This document shows positions 9,194 to 16,030 of a stretch of 39,218 nucleotides of DNA, piece by piece (position 1 is the first letter of the stretch; each line of letters opens with the position of its first letter). Below the pieces are notes generated by a model. The model was not told the origin of the DNA and searched no databases. It saw only the letters and a program-made list of their open reading frames with translations. This DNA comes from Burkholderiales bacterium (GTDB taxonomy: Bacteria; Pseudomonadota; Gammaproteobacteria; Burkholderiales; Thiobacteraceae). A program made the position numbers and the translations under genes. The stretch covers positions 1 to 39,218 of the forward strand of contig JAUXTZ010000099.1 in the NCBI GenBank assembly GCA_030681095.1, given 5' to 3'.

Positions 9194-9717
9194 AACTCTC
9201 CTGCCCATCATGCGGCGCAGTGATGAGCCTCGACGTGCTCATCAGCAACGATGGCGCACGCGAGGCCGTCATGGCCGCGTTGGCACTCCCCGCGCCGCTG
9301 GGCAAGCTGTTGGTTCAATACCTCGCGCTGTTTCGCCCGGCCCAGCGCCAGCTCTCATTTGACCGCGCGCAGAGCCTGCTCTCCGAACTCGCCCCCATGA
9401 TCGAAGCCGCGCGCATCGAGCGCGGCGGCCGCACTTGGGTAGCGCCACTGGAGTACTGGAAAGCCGCAATCGAAGAAATGCTCGCCAAGCGCGACAAGCT
9501 CACCCTCCCGCTCAAGAGCCACGGCTACCTGCTCGAAATCATCGCTGGCTACGCCAACAAAGCCGAGGGTGCCGTGGAAACCAAGCGCGAACAAGAACGC
9601 GCCTACGCCTACACCCGTGAACAAAAGCCCGACCCAGGCATGAAACCAGCGCGCTCGGTAATGCCCGACAGCGTGCGCAAACAGCTCAAGCAATTAGCCA
9701 AAGGAGATGCGCCGTGA
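9190..9717 (+). CDS. Phage protein with N-terminal CxxC, unknown
   Basis: A 175-residue protein from GTG 9190, in a GTGA overlap. It opens with CPSCGAVMSLDVL, half of a zinc-ribbon knuckle with no second CxxC, followed by a mostly helical body containing APLEYWKAAIEEML. This type is common in transposable phages of proteobacteria but has no function known to me. It sits between two predicted DNA-binding proteins, so a role in replication or regulation is possible. Confidence 0.68.
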   Translation: MKLSCPSCGAVMSLDVLISNDGAREAVMAALALPAPLGKLLVQYLALFRPAQRQLSFDRAQSLLSELAPMIEAARIERGGRTWVAPLEYWKAAIEEMLAKRDKLTLPLKSHGYLLEIIAGYANKAEGAVETKREQERAYAYTREQKPDPGMKPARSVMPDSVRKQLKQLAKGDAP

Positions 9718-10034
9718 TCGCGAACAAAGACCAGCTACTCACCATCCTATCCAGCCACATCGGGCGCGGGCGCGGCATCACCGCCAACAATCTTGCCGAA
9801 TTACTGAGCACCTACTCCCGCCAAGTGCGCACGCTCATCACCGAGCTGCGCTTGGATGGCGTCGCGGTCTGCGGCACGCCTGAGACCGGCTACTACATCG
9901 CGGCCGATGCCGACGAGCTGGAAGAGACCTGCCAATTCCTGCGCAGCCGTGCGCTACACAGCCTCGGCCTGGAAGCGCGTTTGCGCAAAGTGCCGCTCGC
10001 CGATCTGGTTGGCCAGATGCGACTTAAGACCTGA
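9714..10034 (+). CDS. HTH domain protein
   Basis: A 106-residue protein starting at GTG 9714, preceded by AAGGAGA and overlapping the previous stop (GTGA). It is a winged helix: ITANNLAELLSTYSRQVRTLITELRLDGVAVCG, then the wing TPETGYYIA. An acidic helix follows. It resembles the HTH_11-type domains in which DNA recognition is followed by a ligand or oligomer helix. The regulatory target is unknown. Confidence 0.75.
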   Translation: MIANKDQLLTILSSHIGRGRGITANNLAELLSTYSRQVRTLITELRLDGVAVCGTPETGYYIAADADELEETCQFLRSRALHSLGLEARLRKVPLADLVGQMRLKT

Positions 10035-10057
10035 AATTCAGAGGAAAGGAAGAAAGC

Positions 10058-10324
10058 ATGGAAGAACGCATGGAAGAACGCTTAATAAGCATGACGCACG
10101 GCCAAATGCAAAAAGTAGCCGCGCGATTAGTGCGGGCGCTAAACGATGCTCAGTTCGTGGATGGATACATGGCTGATGAGGTATTGATGGCTGCCCTGTA
10201 TGTGATCGGCGCTGGGCTCAAACGACGCGGCGCGGTAGTGGCATTGGACGCCCCACTCCGAATCTCACTCCCACCACTGGCGGCAGGGTACTTAGCCGAA
10301 GCAAAAAGAATGGGGCAGCACTGA
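10058..10324 (+). CDS. Small phage protein with duplicated N-terminus, unknown
   Basis: An 88-residue protein with an AAAGGAAGAAAGC Shine-Dalgarno. The first 24 bases are a perfect tandem copy of a 12-mer, giving MEERMEERL, so the start codon is duplicated in frame. It is predicted helical with a hydrophobic segment (DEVLMAALYVIGAGL). No family is recognised. Its stop overlaps the next ATG by one base. Confidence 0.68.
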   Translation: MEERMEERLISMTHGQMQKVAARLVRALNDAQFVDGYMADEVLMAALYVIGAGLKRRGAVVALDAPLRISLPPLAAGYLAEAKRMGQH

Positions 10325-10518
10325 TGGCTGTATCAGTGGGCACCATGATTGAGCAATTGGACGGGCTACGGGACACCGAAGACCTGACGGAATGGGAACA
10401 AGGCTTCGTGACCAACGTGCTGGGCCAGTACATCAAGGCGAAAAAGAACACCCAGCAATTCACCGAAAAACAGGTTGAAAGGGTGGAGCAAATTTGGGCA
10501 AAGCACTTCGCTGGCTAA
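10324..10518 (+). CDS. Small phage protein, unknown
   Basis: A 64-residue, mostly helical and acidic protein translationally coupled to the gene before it (TGATG overlap). The sequence LTEWEQGFVTNVLGQY and the C-terminal EQIWAKHFAG are typical of short phage helical proteins found ahead of DUF3164. No function is recognised. Confidence 0.7.
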   Translation: MAVSVGTMIEQLDGLRDTEDLTEWEQGFVTNVLGQYIKAKKNTQQFTEKQVERVEQIWAKHFAG

Positions 10519-10544
10519 TACGATTTTTACCAAGGAGATTTAAC

Positions 10545-11168
10545 GTGAACCAAACAGAAAGCAACATCCCGGCAGGCTTCATGCAAGACGCGCGCGGCGC
10601 GCTGTGGCCAGTCGAAACCATCAAGGAAATCGACCGTGCCCGCGATGATCTGGTGCGCGAGATCGTCGAAAAAGCCCGCGCCATGTCAGCGCTGCTGTCC
10701 ACCTTCAAAGGCAGCGTATTCGGCGACATCCAAGCCTTCGTCGAACTCTCGGCCGAGAAATACGGCGCTCACATGGGCGGTATCAAAGGCAACGTCACCC
10801 TGTTGACCTTCGATGGCCGCTACAAAATTCAGCGCGCGATATCAGAGAACCTAGTGTTCGACGAGCGCCTGCAGGTCGCCAAAGAGTTGATTGACCAATG
10901 CATCCACGAATGGAGCAAAGGCTCGCGCCCGGAGCTGATCGCGCTGGTCAATGACGCCTTCAACGTCGACAAGGAAGGCAAGGTCAACACCGGCCGCATC
11001 TTGAGCCTGCGCCGTCTGGATATTGAAGACGAGAAGTGGCAACAGGCGATGAAAGCCATCGGCGAGAGCCTGCAAGTAGCGGGCACCAAGGCTTACATCC
11101 GCGTCTATGAGCGGGTGGGCAATAGTGACCAGTACCGCCCGATCAATCTGGATGTGGCGGCTGTGTAG
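10545..11168 (+). CDS. DUF3164 family phage protein
   Basis: A 207-residue protein from GTG 10545 with AAGGAG upstream. It matches the DUF3164 pattern: GALWPVETIKEIDRARD near the start, GDIQAFVELSAEKYGA in the middle, and KGNVTLLTFDGRYKIQR followed by a helical C-terminus. DUF3164 proteins are widespread in the semi-early region of Mu-like phages, but their biochemical role is unknown. A link to DNA binding or host chromosome manipulation is only inference. Confidence 0.85.
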   Translation: MNQTESNIPAGFMQDARGALWPVETIKEIDRARDDLVREIVEKARAMSALLSTFKGSVFGDIQAFVELSAEKYGAHMGGIKGNVTLLTFDGRYKIQRAISENLVFDERLQVAKELIDQCIHEWSKGSRPELIALVNDAFNVDKEGKVNTGRILSLRRLDIEDEKWQQAMKAIGESLQVAGTKAYIRVYERVGNSDQYRPINLDVAAV

Positions 11169-11244
11169 CGGTACCTCAACGCAGGCGGTAAATACGTGAT
11201 AGCCGTGACACGACAAACACAGGCAAAAATTAAAAGGACTAGAA

Positions 11245-11487
11245 ATGCATTACAGAAATGGTAGAGAAGAAAAAAACGGGGACAAGGTTGTGAAGCTGGA
11301 TGGCGGAAAAATCGTCTCCTTCGGCGTACTGCACGGCGCGACCCCAGGCAACGACTACTGCAACGGCAATATCGCGGTGGTTCAGTCGGCCACCGAAGGC
11401 GCTTGCATGTGCGACTGCCTGCACATCGACGATGTGGCGGAATTGCTGGCAGAGAAAGGTTTGGCCAAGCGGCCAGAAGGTAAGTAA
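11245..11487 (+). CDS. Small phage protein, unknown
   Basis: An 80-residue protein with AAAAGGA upstream of the ATG. It has four Cys within the central part (GNDYC, then CMCDCLHIDD), so metal binding is possible. Nothing further is recognised. It sits between DUF3164 and HU in the 3' part of the early operon. Confidence 0.65.
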   Translation: MHYRNGREEKNGDKVVKLDGGKIVSFGVLHGATPGNDYCNGNIAVVQSATEGACMCDCLHIDDVAELLAEKGLAKRPEGK

Positions 11488-11553
11488 TTCGATTCCCCCA
11501 TGAATTTGATGACTAACAATTTTTACCACCAACCCTCTCAAAAGGAGAACAGC

Positions 11554-11853
11554 ATGAACAAGCAAGAACTCGTACTAAAAGTCGCAGCAGCGAACGACAT
11601 CAGCAAAAAACAGGCCGAAGAAGTGATCGACAGCGTAGCCGCCACCATTACCGAAGCGCTGGTCGCGGGCGACGATATCACCCTGCCCGGCATCGGCAAG
11701 CTGAGCGTGGTACAGCGCGCCGCGCGCACCGGCCGCAACCCGCAAACCGGTGAGGAAGTGCAGATCGCCGCCAAGCGTGCCCCGAAATTCGGCGCGGCAA
11801 AGGCGCTGAAGGATGCGCTCAACGTCAAGACCGCGAAGGCCAAAAAGAAGTAG
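11554..11853 (+). CDS. HU-family DNA-binding protein
   Basis: A 99-residue bacterial HU/IHF-type DNA-bending protein. The pattern is complete: MNKQELVLKVAAANDISKKQAEEVIDS in the helical dimer half, GIGKLSVVQRAARTGRNPQTGE in the DNA-binding arm (with the RxGRNPxTGE motif) and KFGAAKALKDALN at the C-terminus, plus a Lys-rich tail. The start is ATG 11554, with AAAGGAG seven bases before it, rather than an earlier ATG at 11500. HU is a required architectural factor for Mu transposition, so a phage copy may assist the transpososome; it could also act on gene expression. Confidence 0.95.
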   Translation: MNKQELVLKVAAANDISKKQAEEVIDSVAATITEALVAGDDITLPGIGKLSVVQRAARTGRNPQTGEEVQIAAKRAPKFGAAKALKDALNVKTAKAKKK

Positions 11854-11864
11854 ACCATCGCCTC

Positions 11865-11890
11865 AAGCGGCTCGTTAATCCGGGCCGCTT
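11865..11890 (+). terminator. Hairpin after the HU gene
   Basis: AAGCGGC (11865-11871) and GCCGCTT (11884-11890) form a perfect 7-bp stem with a 12-base loop, beginning 12 bp after the HU stop. No T-run follows, so it is more likely an mRNA-stabilising or partly terminating hairpin than a full intrinsic terminator. Confidence 0.4.
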
Positions 11891-11922
11891 CGGGAGAGGG
11901 TTTAACGCAAATGGAGAAGGAA

Positions 11923-12390
11923 ATGACAGACAAACTTTGGACAATATTCGCACGCTGGCTGGTGGGCCACCCGCGCCGGGTTGATTGGATCATCCGCCGC
12001 GCCAAGCGCAAGCCCTATGTGCATCTCACAAACTACATGGGCCGGTGGTGGCTCATACAGCCATCGCGCTTCTTGCCGTTCAGTATTCGCGTGCACCACA
12101 TCCTGCGCGCAGACAATGACCGCACACCGCACAACCACCCGTGGGCATTCCGCACCATCGTCTTGCGCGGTTGGTACGTCGAGGAACTAGGGTTTTCATT
12201 CGGCACGAGCACCCTTGTGGCGGGTGCCGGTGAGACTTATGCGAGAACGACAGATCAATACCATCGCATCGCACACGTACCACGCGGCGGCGTCTGGACG
12301 CTATTCATCATGGGCAAGAAGCGCGGGCAGTGGGGCTTCCTGGTCGATGGCCAGCACGTTAATCGGCGGGATTACCGCCAGAACGTTTAA
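11923..12390 (+). CDS. Cupin-fold (double-stranded beta-helix) protein, HNH-containing strand
   Basis: A 155-residue protein. The region around residues 58-90 (HHILRADNDRTPHNHPWAF, then RTIVLRGWYVEE) looks like the first cupin motif: His-x-His next to a Pro, followed by strand residues. A later HRIAHVPRGGVW could supply the third metal ligand and the second motif. That gives candidate ligands His-x-His and a later His for a mononuclear metal centre. Alternatively the fold may be non-catalytic. The ATG at 11923 follows a GGAGAAGG site by three bases; an upstream ATG at 11911 would add four residues. It stands two genes before a Rieske-type gene. Confidence 0.6.
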   Translation: MTDKLWTIFARWLVGHPRRVDWIIRRAKRKPYVHLTNYMGRWWLIQPSRFLPFSIRVHHILRADNDRTPHNHPWAFRTIVLRGWYVEELGFSFGTSTLVAGAGETYARTTDQYHRIAHVPRGGVWTLFIMGKKRGQWGFLVDGQHVNRRDYRQNV

Positions 12391-12402
12391 CGCGAGACAG
12401 CC

Positions 12403-12834
12403 ATGCCAATCAGCAAAGAACAGTGGGTCGAGATTGAGTACCAGCTTTCCAGCATTCCCGGCCGCGTGGAGCTGCGTTGCGATGGCCATGCTGTCGTAGC
12501 AGAAATCGCAGGCGTGGGTACGCTCAAGCAAGGTATCGCCGTCTATATCGACGGCTCCATCAAGGGCATATGGCTGAAAGGCGAAGATGAGATCGCGCGC
12601 AAATTTCACCGCGAGTCGAAGCGCTTTGCGCGCTCGATGAAGACGCGCGAGCTTTATAAAAAGACCGCCGCAAATCGACGCCTACCGAAAGACGTTCGCG
12701 AGGAATACGCGCGTCGCGCTGCTCAAACCTATTCGATTTGGTACCCCTGGTGGACGAATGTAAAAGCGTTTCGCCGCCACATCAGCAAGACGTGTAAAGA
12801 GATTGATATCGTGAAGATTGGCTACGGGGGGTGA
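12403..12834 (+). CDS. Phage protein of unknown function
   Basis: A 143-residue protein. The first half reads as a compact beta-rich domain (SIPGRVELRCDGHAVVAE, then VYIDGSIKGIWLKGE). The second half is basic and helical, with Arg/Lys clusters, and ends in YPWWTNVKAFRRHISKTCKEID. Such a basic tail suggests nucleic-acid contact. It is placed between the cupin-like and Rieske-like genes, and no family is recognised. Confidence 0.62.
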   Translation: MPISKEQWVEIEYQLSSIPGRVELRCDGHAVVAEIAGVGTLKQGIAVYIDGSIKGIWLKGEDEIARKFHRESKRFARSMKTRELYKKTAANRRLPKDVREEYARRAAQTYSIWYPWWTNVKAFRRHISKTCKEIDIVKIGYGG

Positions 12835-12837
12835 TGC

Positions 12838-13350
12838 ATGAGTGATCGCAATCCCTACATCGTCGGAAAATTCTATGACGTGCCGACCGTGCATGGCTTG
12901 ATCTACGGCGTGCGGATGGATTGGCCGGTAATCGGCCCAATGCACGAGGATGCCGAAATTATCAATTTCCCTTGGCAGCATTACCACATCGACTGGAGGT
13001 TTGTTCCTTTACGGATATGCCGCAGCGTGGCCGTGAAATGGCACTCCTATGGGCTGGCCGGTGTGTACGCCATAGTGCTTCACGCACGACCGGAAGTTCA
13101 CCCAAATGGGCTGCCAGCACCAGTCATGAAGCGGATGAAATGCAAGATGGAGTTCCCGGTGTTCCCAGAGCACGTAGTTCGATGGCTCCATGAGCTACGC
13201 GAAAAATTCGCCGGATGCAAACTAAAACCCGGAATGGTGTGTCCGCATCGCGGTGTCCCGCTGGCCAGCTTGCCGAGCGTGGATGGCATCGTCACATGCC
13301 CCGCGCATGGACTGAAATGGAATGTAAAAACGGGAGAGATGGTGCTATGA
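12838..13350 (+). CDS. Phage protein with C-terminal Rieske [2Fe-2S] motif
   Basis: A 170-residue protein. The C-terminal third contains a full Rieske signature: Cys135-x-His137, sixteen residues, Cys154-x-x-His157, inside GMVCPHRGVPL and TCPAHGLKWNVKTGE. The GLKWNVKTGE strand after the second motif is typical of Rieske ferredoxins. These coordinate a [2Fe-2S] cluster through two Cys and two His and pass electrons to oxygenases. The N-terminal 120 residues do not show a known oxygenase domain. The natural partner is unknown; the cupin-like protein two genes upstream is a guess. ATG follows the previous stop by three bases; its stop overlaps gemA (ATGA). Confidence 0.7.
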   Translation: MSDRNPYIVGKFYDVPTVHGLIYGVRMDWPVIGPMHEDAEIINFPWQHYHIDWRFVPLRICRSVAVKWHSYGLAGVYAIVLHARPEVHPNGLPAPVMKRMKCKMEFPVFPEHVVRWLHELREKFAGCKLKPGMVCPHRGVPLASLPSVDGIVTCPAHGLKWNVKTGEMVL

Positions 13351-13751
13351 CCACCGCCCCCGACATCCGCAAACGCGAGCTGGCGCAGATCCACATCGCC
13401 AAGGCCCAGCTCGGCATGGACGATGAAACCTACCGCGCCATGCTGTGGACGATCGCGCGCGTGAAGTCAGCGGCGGATCTCGATTGGGCTGGCCGCAAGC
13501 GCGTGCTCGATCACTTCAAAGCCAGTGGCGCCAAGCTCGGCGGTCTGCGGGCCCCACGCGCCGCCCCAGACCGCGCGGGACTGGTAGGCAAGATTGGCGC
13601 GCAGCTCACCGACATGAGCCTGCCCTGGGCCTACGCCCACGGCATGGCAAAGCACATGTTCAAGTTGGAGAAGGTCGAATGGTGCAGCCCCGAACAGTTG
13701 CGCAAGATCGTGGCAGCGCTCGCCTACAAGCAAAAGAAGGGGGCGGCATGA
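13347..13751 (+). CDS. gemA: GemA/gp16-like host-modulation protein (DUF1018)
   Basis: A 134-residue protein of the gp16/GemA family. Mu GemA changes host gene expression and DNA supercoiling. The family blocks are visible: ELAQIHIAKAQLGMDDETYR at the start, SAADLDWAGRKRVLDHF in the middle and YAHGMAKHMFKLEKVEWCS near the end. The start is ATG 13347, overlapping the upstream stop; earlier in-frame starts lie inside the Rieske gene. It precedes the Mor gene, as in Mu. Confidence 0.88.
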   Translation: MTTAPDIRKRELAQIHIAKAQLGMDDETYRAMLWTIARVKSAADLDWAGRKRVLDHFKASGAKLGGLRAPRAAPDRAGLVGKIGAQLTDMSLPWAYAHGMAKHMFKLEKVEWCSPEQLRKIVAALAYKQKKGAA

Positions 13752-13966
13752 GCGAAGGGCTGTGTTTTGTATTGGGTGCCGGATTTGGCGCGTGGTTAGC
13801 TTGGCATTTCTGGCTCGACCGTGCCCAACCGAAGGTCGAGCTAAAGATCGACCCCGCCGTGCTCAGCCAGATCAACAGCCTCGTGGTGACCGCGTGGCTG
13901 GAACAGCGCGGCCTGGTGTGGATGCCCAAGGGCGTCGATTTTAAAGCGACGGTTAAAAAATCATGA
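13748..13966 (+). CDS. Small single-pass membrane protein
   Basis: A 72-residue protein. Residues 4-24 (LCFVLGAGFGAWLAWHFWL) form a transmembrane helix. The rest is a short cytoplasmic or periplasmic helix that ends in GLVWMPKGVDF. That last block resembles the VPKGVEYEL strand of the adjacent Mor protein. The start is ATG 13748 in an ATGA overlap with gemA, and the stop overlaps mor. It may be a regulator or inner-membrane helper; nothing is established. Confidence 0.65.
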   Translation: MSEGLCFVLGAGFGAWLAWHFWLDRAQPKVELKIDPAVLSQINSLVVTAWLEQRGLVWMPKGVDFKATVKKS

Positions 13967-14316
13967 ACGAAGCCGAACTCGCCTCAGGCTACCCGGAGCT
14001 GCTCGCGGACCTCGCCGACCAGATCGCGTGCAAGCTGCTCGAATTCGGCATCGAACCCGAGCGCGCGGCCGAGGCTGGTTTCGCGGCGGCGGAACACATC
14101 CGCGCCAACTGGTCGGGGCAGAGCCTGTATGTGCCCAAGGGCGTGGAGTACGAGCTATCCAAGCGCGACATGGTGATCTTCGAGCGCTGCAACGGGCGCA
14201 ATCATGAGGTGCTGGCCCGCGAGTACAATCTCACGGTTATGCGCATTTACCAGATCATCAAGGCCGTCAAGGCCGAGTTGTTACGGAAGCGCCAGGGGGC
14301 GCTGTTTGAAACTTAA
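13963..14316 (+). CDS. mor: Mor/C-family transcription activator
   Basis: A 117-residue protein matching the Mor family. The central segment SGQSLYVPKGVEYELSKRD corresponds to the dimerisation strand, and the HTH is GRNHEVLAREYNLTVMRIYQIIKAV. In Mu, Mor activates the middle promoter, which drives C, which then activates late genes. Here no separate C gene is evident, so this protein could drive the late genes directly. It is preceded by coupled genes and followed by the lysis region. Possible binding sites are at 15243-15266 and 26413-26436. Confidence 0.85.
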   Translation: MNEAELASGYPELLADLADQIACKLLEFGIEPERAAEAGFAAAEHIRANWSGQSLYVPKGVEYELSKRDMVIFERCNGRNHEVLAREYNLTVMRIYQIIKAVKAELLRKRQGALFET

Positions 14317-14331
14317 CCAGGGGAGGAAGTC

Positions 14332-14889
14332 ATGAAGGCATTCAGAATCGTTGTTATCGTTATCGTTGTTTCGTTCATTGGGCTTTTTGTGTGGGCTAAA
14401 TACGATAACTGGAAGAACCGTTCGCATGCAGCGGAGGTGGCTGCGACGCAGCACTTACCCATTAAGCAAAAGACACTAAATTTGGATTGGTTCGAATTAC
14501 GTCAGCAGTGGAACGCGGTTGTTGGGGAAGTGGTTCGTATTGAATCATTCAAGGAACCGGCAAAAGGCGGCTATACCGTCGATTTCGGAAACAACCTGGC
14601 AATGCTCGCCGGGACTTCCGACAGTAAAGTTACAAACTTGCTGATTATCTATGGTGGTGGCGATGGCCTTGGGGCGATCAAACTCTTTGGTGCAATGCTT
14701 GGGGCAATCGCCGTCACTAATCCAAGCCTATCGCCAACAGAGCGCGGGGCGATTTTGAAACGAATGAAGCTTGCGGGTGATGATGAGGACTATTCAAAAG
14801 GTAAGAGTGAATCCGTCACCGAAAATGGCATCGAGTATGCAGTCGTAATTAAAGACTTCGGCCTTCTTTTTTCCGCGACACCGAAATGA
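14332..14889 (+). CDS. Membrane-anchored phage protein, unknown
   Basis: A 185-residue protein with GGGGAGGAAG before the ATG. Residues 5-23 are a hydrophobic helix (IVVIVIVVSFIGLFVWA), followed by a polar extracytoplasmic part. A central glycine-rich strand (LLIIYGGGDGLGAI) is flanked by acidic sequence. No family is recognised. Codon and base use are AT-richer than in adjacent genes, suggesting a recently acquired gene. It heads the lysis region and might modulate superinfection or the inner membrane. Confidence 0.65.
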   Translation: MKAFRIVVIVIVVSFIGLFVWAKYDNWKNRSHAAEVAATQHLPIKQKTLNLDWFELRQQWNAVVGEVVRIESFKEPAKGGYTVDFGNNLAMLAGTSDSKVTNLLIIYGGGDGLGAIKLFGAMLGAIAVTNPSLSPTERGAILKRMKLAGDDEDYSKGKSESVTENGIEYAVVIKDFGLLFSATPK

Positions 14890-15179
14890 CTCGAATAGTC
14901 ATCTCGATCCTGCTTTGCATAAGCGCATTTGGTGTCTCTGACGCCCGCGATGCGTCTGTGCGTAGGATATTCACACAGCAGAACCCATGCCCCGCCATCG
15001 GCGAGCCACGCGGCGCTTGCCCCGGCTGGGTGGTCGATCACATCGTCCCGCTGTGCGCGGGCGGCGCGGACACGACGGACAACATGCAGTGGCAGACCAA
15101 GGAAGAGGCGCTGGAGAAAGACAAGGAAGAGTGGCGGCTATGCCGGGAGTTACGAAAACAACGGGCTAGCGAGTATTAA
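14886..15179 (+). CDS. HNH endonuclease-like protein with signal peptide
   Basis: A 97-residue protein. An N-terminal signal sequence (residues 1-20, cleaved about VSDA/RD) precedes a small HNH domain with Asp51-His52 in VVDHIVPLCAGG and Asn66 in DNMQWQT. The third Asn/His is not unambiguous. Two Cys pairs (CPAIGE, GACPGW) could be disulfide-bonded, as expected for the periplasm. HNH proteins near Mu-like lysis genes are frequent; an exported one might degrade DNA outside the cytoplasm, but that is inference. ATGA overlap at both ends. Confidence 0.8.
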   Translation: MTRIVISILLCISAFGVSDARDASVRRIFTQQNPCPAIGEPRGACPGWVVDHIVPLCAGGADTTDNMQWQTKEEALEKDKEEWRLCRELRKQRASEY

Positions 15180-15235
15180 TGCTGACCGAGGCGCAAGCCC
15201 ACGCACTGGAACCGCAACTGAAACAAGCCGCTTAG
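15179..15235 (+). CDS. 18-residue bridging mini-ORF
   Basis: The stop of the HNH gene and the ATG at 15179 share a TAATG. The frame then runs 18 codons to TAG at 15233-15235. It has no ribosome-binding site of its own and no homology is claimed. A weak GC stem (AGCCGC, loop TTAG, GCGGTT, 15226-15241) lies at its end. It may be a coupling element or a chance frame. Confidence 0.25.
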   Translation: MLTEAQAHALEPQLKQAA

Positions 15236-15242
15236 GCGGTTC

Positions 15243-15281
15243 TAAAATCCTTTAGCGGATCATCCCCCCCTTGCTCGAATA
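15243..15281 (+). promoter_or_regulatory. Late-promoter/activator block, copy 1 (before amidase)
   Basis: The block TAAA, three bases, CTTTAGCGGAT, three bases, CCC begins at 15243, and the TTTAGCGGAT core starts 42 bp before the amidase ATG. The same block recurs before the protease gene (26413). TAAA and TTTA are inverted half-sites, as expected for a dimeric Mor/C-type activator. A -10-like CGAATA lies at 15276-15281 in a position comparable to the second copy. A leader of only a few bases is predicted. Confidence 0.6.
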
Positions 15282-15292
15282 CCCTCCTGGGT

Positions 15293-15832
15293 ATGCGAGC
15301 TATCAAACTAATCATCATCCATTGCAGCGCCACCGCCAACGGCGACACGCTGTTTCGCTCCTCGCCCGGCGGCCCCGGTCTGGTCGCGCCGGTTGTCGTC
15401 ATCGATCGTATGCACCGCGCGCGCAAGTTTCAGCGCGCAGACATCTGGCGTAACCGCCAAAACCCCGGCTTAACTTCCATCGGTTATCACTTCGTCGTCT
15501 ACACCAACGGCGCGGTTGCCTCCGCCCGCCACCTGGAAGAGATCGGCGCGCACGTCAAAGGCTACAACGCCAACAGCATCGGCATCTGCATGATCGGCAC
15601 CGATAGCTACGAGCGCGTGCAGTGGAAAGCGCTCGCCGCTCTGGTGATCGGCCTCTTAAAAACCTACCCCAACGCACGCGTGTGCGGCCATCGCGATCTC
15701 TCGCCGGATAGTGACAATGATGGCACGGTAGAGCCGCACGAGTGGCTAAAAACCTGCCCCGGCTTCGACGTCAAAACCTGGGTCGATGGCGGCATGTCTC
15801 CGCTGGCCGGGCACATCCAGGAGAGCGCATGA
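15293..15832 (+). CDS. N-acetylmuramoyl-L-alanine amidase (amidase_2), endolysin
   Basis: This enzyme cleaves the amide bond between MurNAc and L-Ala in peptidoglycan during lysis. The 179-residue protein has the zinc ligands of T7-lysozyme-type amidases: His10 (IIHCSAT), His133 (VCGHRDL) and Cys155 (LKTCPGF), with Tyr65 and Lys153 as catalytic candidates. No signal peptide is seen, so export depends on a holin. ATG 15293 lacks a good Shine-Dalgarno. It begins the transcription unit set by the late-promoter block upstream, and its stop overlaps the next gene (ATGA). Confidence 0.92.
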   Translation: MRAIKLIIIHCSATANGDTLFRSSPGGPGLVAPVVVIDRMHRARKFQRADIWRNRQNPGLTSIGYHFVVYTNGAVASARHLEEIGAHVKGYNANSIGICMIGTDSYERVQWKALAALVIGLLKTYPNARVCGHRDLSPDSDNDGTVEPHEWLKTCPGFDVKTWVDGGMSPLAGHIQESA

Positions 15833-16029
15833 ACGCCGAGAAAAAGCCTTGGTGGAAAAGCAGAACACTCCAATTCAACGCCGTCGTCGCAGGGCTTGCC
15901 GCACTGGAATTGAGCGCGAAGCTAATCCAGCCCTATGTCCCTGGCAACGTGTATGGCTACGGCGTGCTGTTGCTCACCGTCGGCAACGCCGTGCTGCGCA
16001 TTGTCACCACGCAGGGGCTGAGCAAGTGA
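15829..16029 (+). CDS. Small two-helix membrane protein, holin candidate
   Basis: A 66-residue protein with two predicted hydrophobic helices (FNAVVAGLAALELSA, YGYGVLLLTVGNAVLRIV) and a charged N-terminus (MNAEKKPWWKSR). Size, topology and location between endolysin and spanins fit a class II holin. It also resembles short phage membrane proteins that flank amidases. Not tested. Confidence 0.65.
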   Translation: MNAEKKPWWKSRTLQFNAVVAGLAALELSAKLIQPYVPGNVYGYGVLLLTVGNAVLRIVTTQGLSK

Positions 16030-16030
16030 A

